This document shows, one piece after another, positions 60,535 to 64,000 of a stretch of DNA of 64,000 nt. The notes under the pieces were generated by a model that saw only the letters and a program-made list of their open reading frames with translations, searched no databases and had not been told where the DNA came from. The translations under genes and the position numbers were made by a program. This DNA comes from Ulvibacterium sp965248315. Lineage in GTDB: Bacteria; Bacteroidota; Bacteroidia; Flavobacteriales; Flavobacteriaceae. Every line of letters starts with the position of its first letter. Positions within the stretch are counted from its first letter, which is position 1. The stretch spans positions 1,550,001 through 1,614,000 of the forward strand of contig NZ_CBDFIX010000002.1 of assembly GCF_965248315.1 (NCBI RefSeq). The letters run 5' to 3'.

Positions 60535-60951
60535 TTATTGTCCGCTGCATTTGTCACAAATACCCTTCAGTACCAAATTGGCATCCTCTGCCACAAAGCC
60601 TTCTGGCAGATTGATATGTGGAATCTTATGTTCGGTCAGGCAAACGGTCTCATCGCAATTGTTACAATGGAAATGCAGGTGCAAATCTTGTTCAAGGTTA
60701 CAATCGCAACCAGGCTCACAAAGTGCATATTTTTGTATGCCTGTACCATCATCTATTTGGTGCACAATTTTCTTTTCTTCAAAGGTGCGCAACGTTCTAT
60801 ATAAAGTCGTACGCTCTGCTTTCGCGAAAGCGGCTTCAATATCTGTCAATGATATGGCTACTTCCTTTTCTGCCAAATATTTATAAATCAATAACCGCAT
60901 CGCCGTCGGGCGAACGCCATTTTCAGTGAGTCTTTGTTCTATTTTTTTCAT
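60535..60951 (-). CDS. Fur-family metal-responsive regulator (Zur-like)
   Basis: The 138-residue protein is a Fur family member: winged helix (RPTAMRLLIYKYLAEKE ... AERTTLYRTLRTFEEKKIV) and a metal-binding C-terminal domain with HLHFHCNNCDETVCL and a closing CDKC pair that form the Cys4 zinc site. It probably senses Zn or a related metal and controls the adjacent efflux genes. The recognition helix coding sequence holds a perfect GCTTTCGCGAAAGC palindrome. Confidence 0.92.
   Translation of the reverse strand: MKKIEQRLTENGVRPTAMRLLIYKYLAEKEVAISLTDIEAAFAKAERTTLYRTLRTFEEKKIVHQIDDGTGIQKYALCEPGCDCNLEQDLHLHFHCNNCDETVCLTEHKIPHINLPEGFVAEDANLVLKGICDKCSGQ
60818..60831. repeat. GCTTTCGCGAAAGC palindrome (copy 3 of 5)
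   Basis: A perfect 14-bp palindrome inside the Fur-type gene, coding for AFAKA. Confidence 0.8.
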
Positions 60952-60967
60952 TTTATAATTGTCTGTA

Positions 60968-62170
60968 TTAATGTCCGTGTTCTTCCGCTTCGCCCTTTTT
61001 TAGTTCCGCCATTAGGTAGTAGGCGTTGTTATAGGCGTATTGTGTGTTCGGTTCTTGTTCGCTCAAAAAATCAATGGCAATCCAATCGCCATCGTGGGTG
61101 CCTTTGGTGATTTCAATGGGTTTGAATGACCAATCGTCACCTTCCTTTTCTGCCGAGAATACAAAGAATCTCTCGCCATCGGCTGCTATGGCAGCTTCGG
61201 GCATCGCCTTAGTTTGTGTATTTTCCGTTTGGATGCGCCCCTGAATGTACATCCCGGGAATCAGGTTGCCTTCCTTGTTCTCGATTTCAGCGTGTACGTG
61301 AATAGCCTTCGGATTTTGTTCAAAGGTCTTTCCTACGGAATAGATTTCGGCAGTCAGTTCCTTTCCGGGAATGGACTGTACATTGAAAACCACTTTTTGC
61401 CCTTCTTTCACCTTATGGACATCCTTTTCGAAAACCATCAAATCTGCGTGTACGTGATGGGTGTCCACAATTTCCATAAGGTCGGTCTGTGGTTCTACGT
61501 ACTGCCCAGTCTTAATTTCTACTTTTTGGACGAATCCTTCAATGGGGCTTCTAAGAGATACACGCTGATAAATTGTACCGTTTCTTACGCCTGGTGCGCT
61601 GATACTCAACTGTTGCAGTTGCGCCTCAAGACCTTTTACCATACTTCGGGATGCCTGGTATTCGGCTTCTGCCTTTTGAAAATTGGCACCGCTGCCGACA
61701 CCTGCATCGTACAGGGTTTTTTGCCGCTCATATTCCTTTTTAAGAAATTGACTATTACTGAAAGCATTGAGGTAATCCGTTTGTTTCTCGATGATATTGG
61801 GGTGGGACAGATAGGCGACCGTTTGCCCCTTATTAACCTTATCACCCTCGATAACTTCGATGGATACCACGTTGGCACCTACTACCGTTGTGATGGTGGC
61901 CTCGTTCTGAGGTGGGACTTCCAACTGCCCGTTGGCTTGCACATAACCGCTCATATTCCGCATTTGCAGGGTGTCGATTTCCATTTGTAGTGCATCGAAC
62001 TGTTTAGCTGTGAGCATTACTTCCTCGGCTTCACCCTCGGAATGTTCTTTTTCCATTTCCAGATTGGCATTTTTATTCCCTGCGGTTTCTTTGTTGGAAT
62101 CGCCACAAGCGGTCAACGCCAAAAGCATCGCCAACAAACCAATAGCTGTGTATTTTGATAGATTCTTCAT
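60968..62170 (-). CDS. RND efflux periplasmic adaptor (CzcB/CusB-like)
   Basis: The ATG at 62170 gives 400 residues with a lipoprotein signal (YTAIGLLAMLLALTACGDS), a biotinyl-lipoyl part (ATITTVVGANVVSIEVIEGDKV), a coiled-coil hairpin (about 150-200) and beta-barrel domains. It connects the inner-membrane RND pump with the outer-membrane channel. It starts 4 bp after the stop of the CzcA-CzcC fusion gene. Substrate is probably a divalent metal (Co, Zn, Cd) or Cu/Ag. Confidence 0.92.
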   Translation of the reverse strand: MKNLSKYTAIGLLAMLLALTACGDSNKETAGNKNANLEMEKEHSEGEAEEVMLTAKQFDALQMEIDTLQMRNMSGYVQANGQLEVPPQNEATITTVVGANVVSIEVIEGDKVNKGQTVAYLSHPNIIEKQTDYLNAFSNSQFLKKEYERQKTLYDAGVGSGANFQKAEAEYQASRSMVKGLEAQLQQLSISAPGVRNGTIYQRVSLRSPIEGFVQKVEIKTGQYVEPQTDLMEIVDTHHVHADLMVFEKDVHKVKEGQKVVFNVQSIPGKELTAEIYSVGKTFEQNPKAIHVHAEIENKEGNLIPGMYIQGRIQTENTQTKAMPEAAIAADGERFFVFSAEKEGDDWSFKPIEITKGTHDGDWIAIDFLSEQEPNTQYAYNNAYYLMAELKKGEAEEHGH

Positions 62171-62174
62171 TTTA

Positions 62175-64000
62175 TTATTTGAAATATTGTAGTGCAAAAA
62201 CTGATTTTAGATAATTGTCGAGCGCGTCCAGCGCATCCATTTCCGTCTGTATGGCATCCCTAATAATTTGGGTGAATGCGGCATAATCCACGGCACCTTC
62301 CTTATAGGCTAATAACGCACCCTGTCGCTGTTCCTCGGCAAGCGGTAAGGCCTTGTCCTTATAGAATCGCCAGGATGCTTCCCATTTTTGATACGCTTGT
62401 ACAGCTTGTCGATATTCCGATTGCAGTTGGCGTTTGGTAAAGTCCGCATTGGCTTTTGCAATTTCACTTTGGATTTTGGCTGCCTTGGCCTGACTGCGTT
62501 CTGTACCAGAAAACAATGGAAGGGATATTCCTGCCTGATAAGTGTAGAATCCGTTACTGCCATTCACCCGTTGCAATCCGCCCTGAAGGTTGAGATTGGG
62601 CAACAAATCGGAACGTTCAGCTTGGTAGCTGGATTGGGCTTCCTCAATCCGCTTTCGCGAAAGTTCCAGTTCTGGATGGGTTTCTATGGTTGATGGAATT
62701 CCCAGTACTGCCATTTCATTTTCATCAAGGGTGTCGGGAACAGTATAGAACGTGTCGGAAACCAACCAAAGATTAAGCTTCTGTAGGGCAATGGCATAGT
62801 CACTTTCGGCCTGTTGAAGTTTATTGTTGATTTGTAATGCCTGATTGGTTGCCGATGAATATTCCAAACGTGAAATGGCCTCTACCTCGTAATTCAGTTC
62901 AATCGCCTTTTCAAATTGCGAGTAGATGGAATCCAGTTCACGATACAGTTCAAATTTCTGCCGTTGCTGATAGGCCTGTGACCAAGCTTTTTTGACTTCC
63001 TGTTCCACTTGCAATGCGGTAAAGTCAAGTGCGGTTTCCGCCAAGGCGATACGCTGTTTTTGCAACCGCTTCTTCGCACCGATACCGAACAGGTTGATAT
63101 TCTGTTGAACCACGCCAACAAGGGTATAAATGCCCTGACCATCAGAAACTTCCTCACCACCGGTAAACACTTGGGTATTCCCTAAATCATAGGCCGTACC
63201 TTTTAGGGCGTTCTGCTTTTGAATTTCCAGTTGTTTTGTTTTCAATAGCGGATAGTTTTCTTTGGATATTTCTACCGCTTGTTCCAATGAAACAACAGGT
63301 AATGTATCGTTCTGCCGAACTTGTTGCGCTTCCGCTTTCGCGAAAGCAAAAAAGAAACAGACCACCGCAGAAGCGGTTACGATTTTCGGATTGACCTTTA
63401 TCTTGCGTTCCGAACGTCTTTCTACCCATTGATAGAAAATGGGAAGAATGAATAGAGTCAACAAGGTGGATGTAATCAATCCACCGATAACGACCGTTGC
63501 CAACGGTCGCTGAACTTCTGCCCCTGCCGATGCGGAAATTGCCATTGGCAGAAACCCAAGGATATCGGTAAAGGCCGTGAGCATAATGGGGCGTACCCTT
63601 CTTTTTGTTCCTTCAACGATTCGCTCTTTTAGGTTTATAACGCCTTCCTCTTTCAGTTCGTTGAATCCGCTAATCATTACCAATCCGTTCAGTACGGCAA
63701 CCCCAAAAAGCACGATAAAGCCAACCCCTGCGGAAATACTAAAGGGCATATCCCTAAGCCAGAGAGCGAACACGCCACCAATAGTCGCCATCGGTATGGC
63801 CAGATAAATCATCAACGTCTGCGGAAAGGATTTTAATGCAAAATATATCAGGATGAATATGAGTAATAGCGCAATAGGAACCACGGTCTGCAATCGGTCG
63901 CTGGCCCTTTCCAGATTTTCAAAGGCACCACCATAGCGGATAAAATAACCTGGGGGTAAATCGAGGTTTGCATCCAGCTTGTCCCTTATCTCATTGACCA
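62175..64000 (-). CDS. Partial CzcA/CusA RND pump fused to a TolC-like channel (CzcC)
   Basis: The frame is open to the right edge, and sequence upstream of 63893 continues the pump (LDLPPGYFIRYGGAFENLE). The visible 5' part encodes the last RND membrane helices (VPIALLLIFILIYFALKSFPQ; AFTDILGFLPMAISAS; TLLTLFILPIFYQW). A short link with a signal-like helix (TASAVVCFFFAFAKAEAQQ) joins it to a TolC/CzcC outer-membrane factor (about 410 residues). Such pump-channel fusions are known in Bacteroidota metal efflux. The N-terminal ~850 residues lie outside the window. Confidence 0.92.
   Translation of the reverse strand, partial: VNEIRDKLDANLDLPPGYFIRYGGAFENLERASDRLQTVVPIALLLIFILIYFALKSFPQTLMIYLAIPMATIGGVFALWLRDMPFSISAGVGFIVLFGVAVLNGLVMISGFNELKEEGVINLKERIVEGTKRRVRPIMLTAFTDILGFLPMAISASAGAEVQRPLATVVIGGLITSTLLTLFILPIFYQWVERRSERKIKVNPKIVTASAVVCFFFAFAKAEAQQVRQNDTLPVVSLEQAVEISKENYPLLKTKQLEIQKQNALKGTAYDLGNTQVFTGGEEVSDGQGIYTLVGVVQQNINLFGIGAKKRLQKQRIALAETALDFTALQVEQEVKKAWSQAYQQRQKFELYRELDSIYSQFEKAIELNYEVEAISRLEYSSATNQALQINNKLQQAESDYAIALQKLNLWLVSDTFYTVPDTLDENEMAVLGIPSTIETHPELELSRKRIEEAQSSYQAERSDLLPNLNLQGGLQRVNGSNGFYTYQAGISLPLFSGTERSQAKAAKIQSEIAKANADFTKRQLQSEYRQAVQAYQKWEASWRFYKDKALPLAEEQRQGALLAYKEGAVDYAAFTQIIRDAIQTEMDALDALDNYLKSVFALQYFK
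62651..62663. repeat. GCTTTCGCGAAAG palindrome (copy 4 of 5)
   Basis: A 13-bp copy inside the CzcC part of the fusion gene; the last base of the symmetric form is changed. Confidence 0.65.
63334..63347. repeat. GCTTTCGCGAAAGC palindrome (copy 5 of 5)
   Basis: A perfect copy at the junction between pump and channel parts, coding for AFAKA in the signal-like helix. Confidence 0.8.

Overview
The window comes from a member of the Bacteroidota, most likely a marine Flavobacteriaceae. Evidence for this is the TAnnTTTG-type promoter boxes, the weak Shine-Dalgarno signals, the tRNA without an encoded CCA, the many lipoproteins, and families typical of the group (DUF4230, DUF4407, DUF5060, four-helix-bundle S23-like, TraE-N of the CTnDOT type, RteC, BfmA/BtgA). 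Genus and species cannot be fixed from the sequence alone.

Region 1 (1-27.9 kb) is chromosomal backbone. It opens with a BlaI/BlaR-type repressor and M56 protease pair and a related lipoprotein, then ruvC, a broken four-helix-bundle gene, hemW and a run of small housekeeping or unknown genes. Next are a lipoprotein pair with a HExxH domain, a DinB-like protein and a membrane MutS-like ATPase. A sialic-acid-like locus follows: a Na+/solute symporter and a lyase of the DapA/NanA family, divergent from an AraC regulator and a sialidase. The region ends with a DUF5060 glycosidase-like lipoprotein, DUF4407, two exported hydrolases, a second BlaI/BlaR pair with a different operator, and an M20 dipeptidase. 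Several intergenic spaces carry tandem 7-bp repeats.

Region 2 (27.9-64 kb) is an integrative conjugative element (ICE) of the CTnDOT/Tra type. It starts at an intact tRNA-Leu(TAG) that lies next to a truncated copy of the same gene. No integrase is visible, so it probably lies beyond 64 kb. The order is: a duplicated structured leader, ParB, a small protein, DUF932, a gene-free 730-bp stretch, SSB, small proteins, a predicted oriT, a BfmA-like protein, a DUF5712 relaxase and a coupling protein. A low-GC restriction-modification insertion follows. The tra operon (traE, F, G, DUF4141, J, K, M, N and a terminal lipoprotein) is on the minus strand. Then come an amidase, a Panacea/sigma-factor pair, a defence-like operon, replication and excision-type genes with RteC, a LuxR-type membrane regulator, and a heavy-metal resistance cluster (P-type ATPase, DUF3703, Fur-type regulator, CzcB, CzcA-CzcC fusion) that runs off the right edge.

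The most unusual locus is 50,452-53,509. It is a compact operon coding for a small basic protein, an LRAT/NlpC-like cysteine hydrolase with a C-terminal hydrophobic segment, a membrane-anchored SMODS-associated NUDIX protein, and a CD-NTase whose C-terminus looks like the E2-like (ubiquitin-conjugating fold) protein of short type II CBASS, here fused in one polypeptide. It is divergent from an overlapping sigma-factor/Panacea gene pair. This combination is the best candidate for an undescribed or poorly described immune system in the window.
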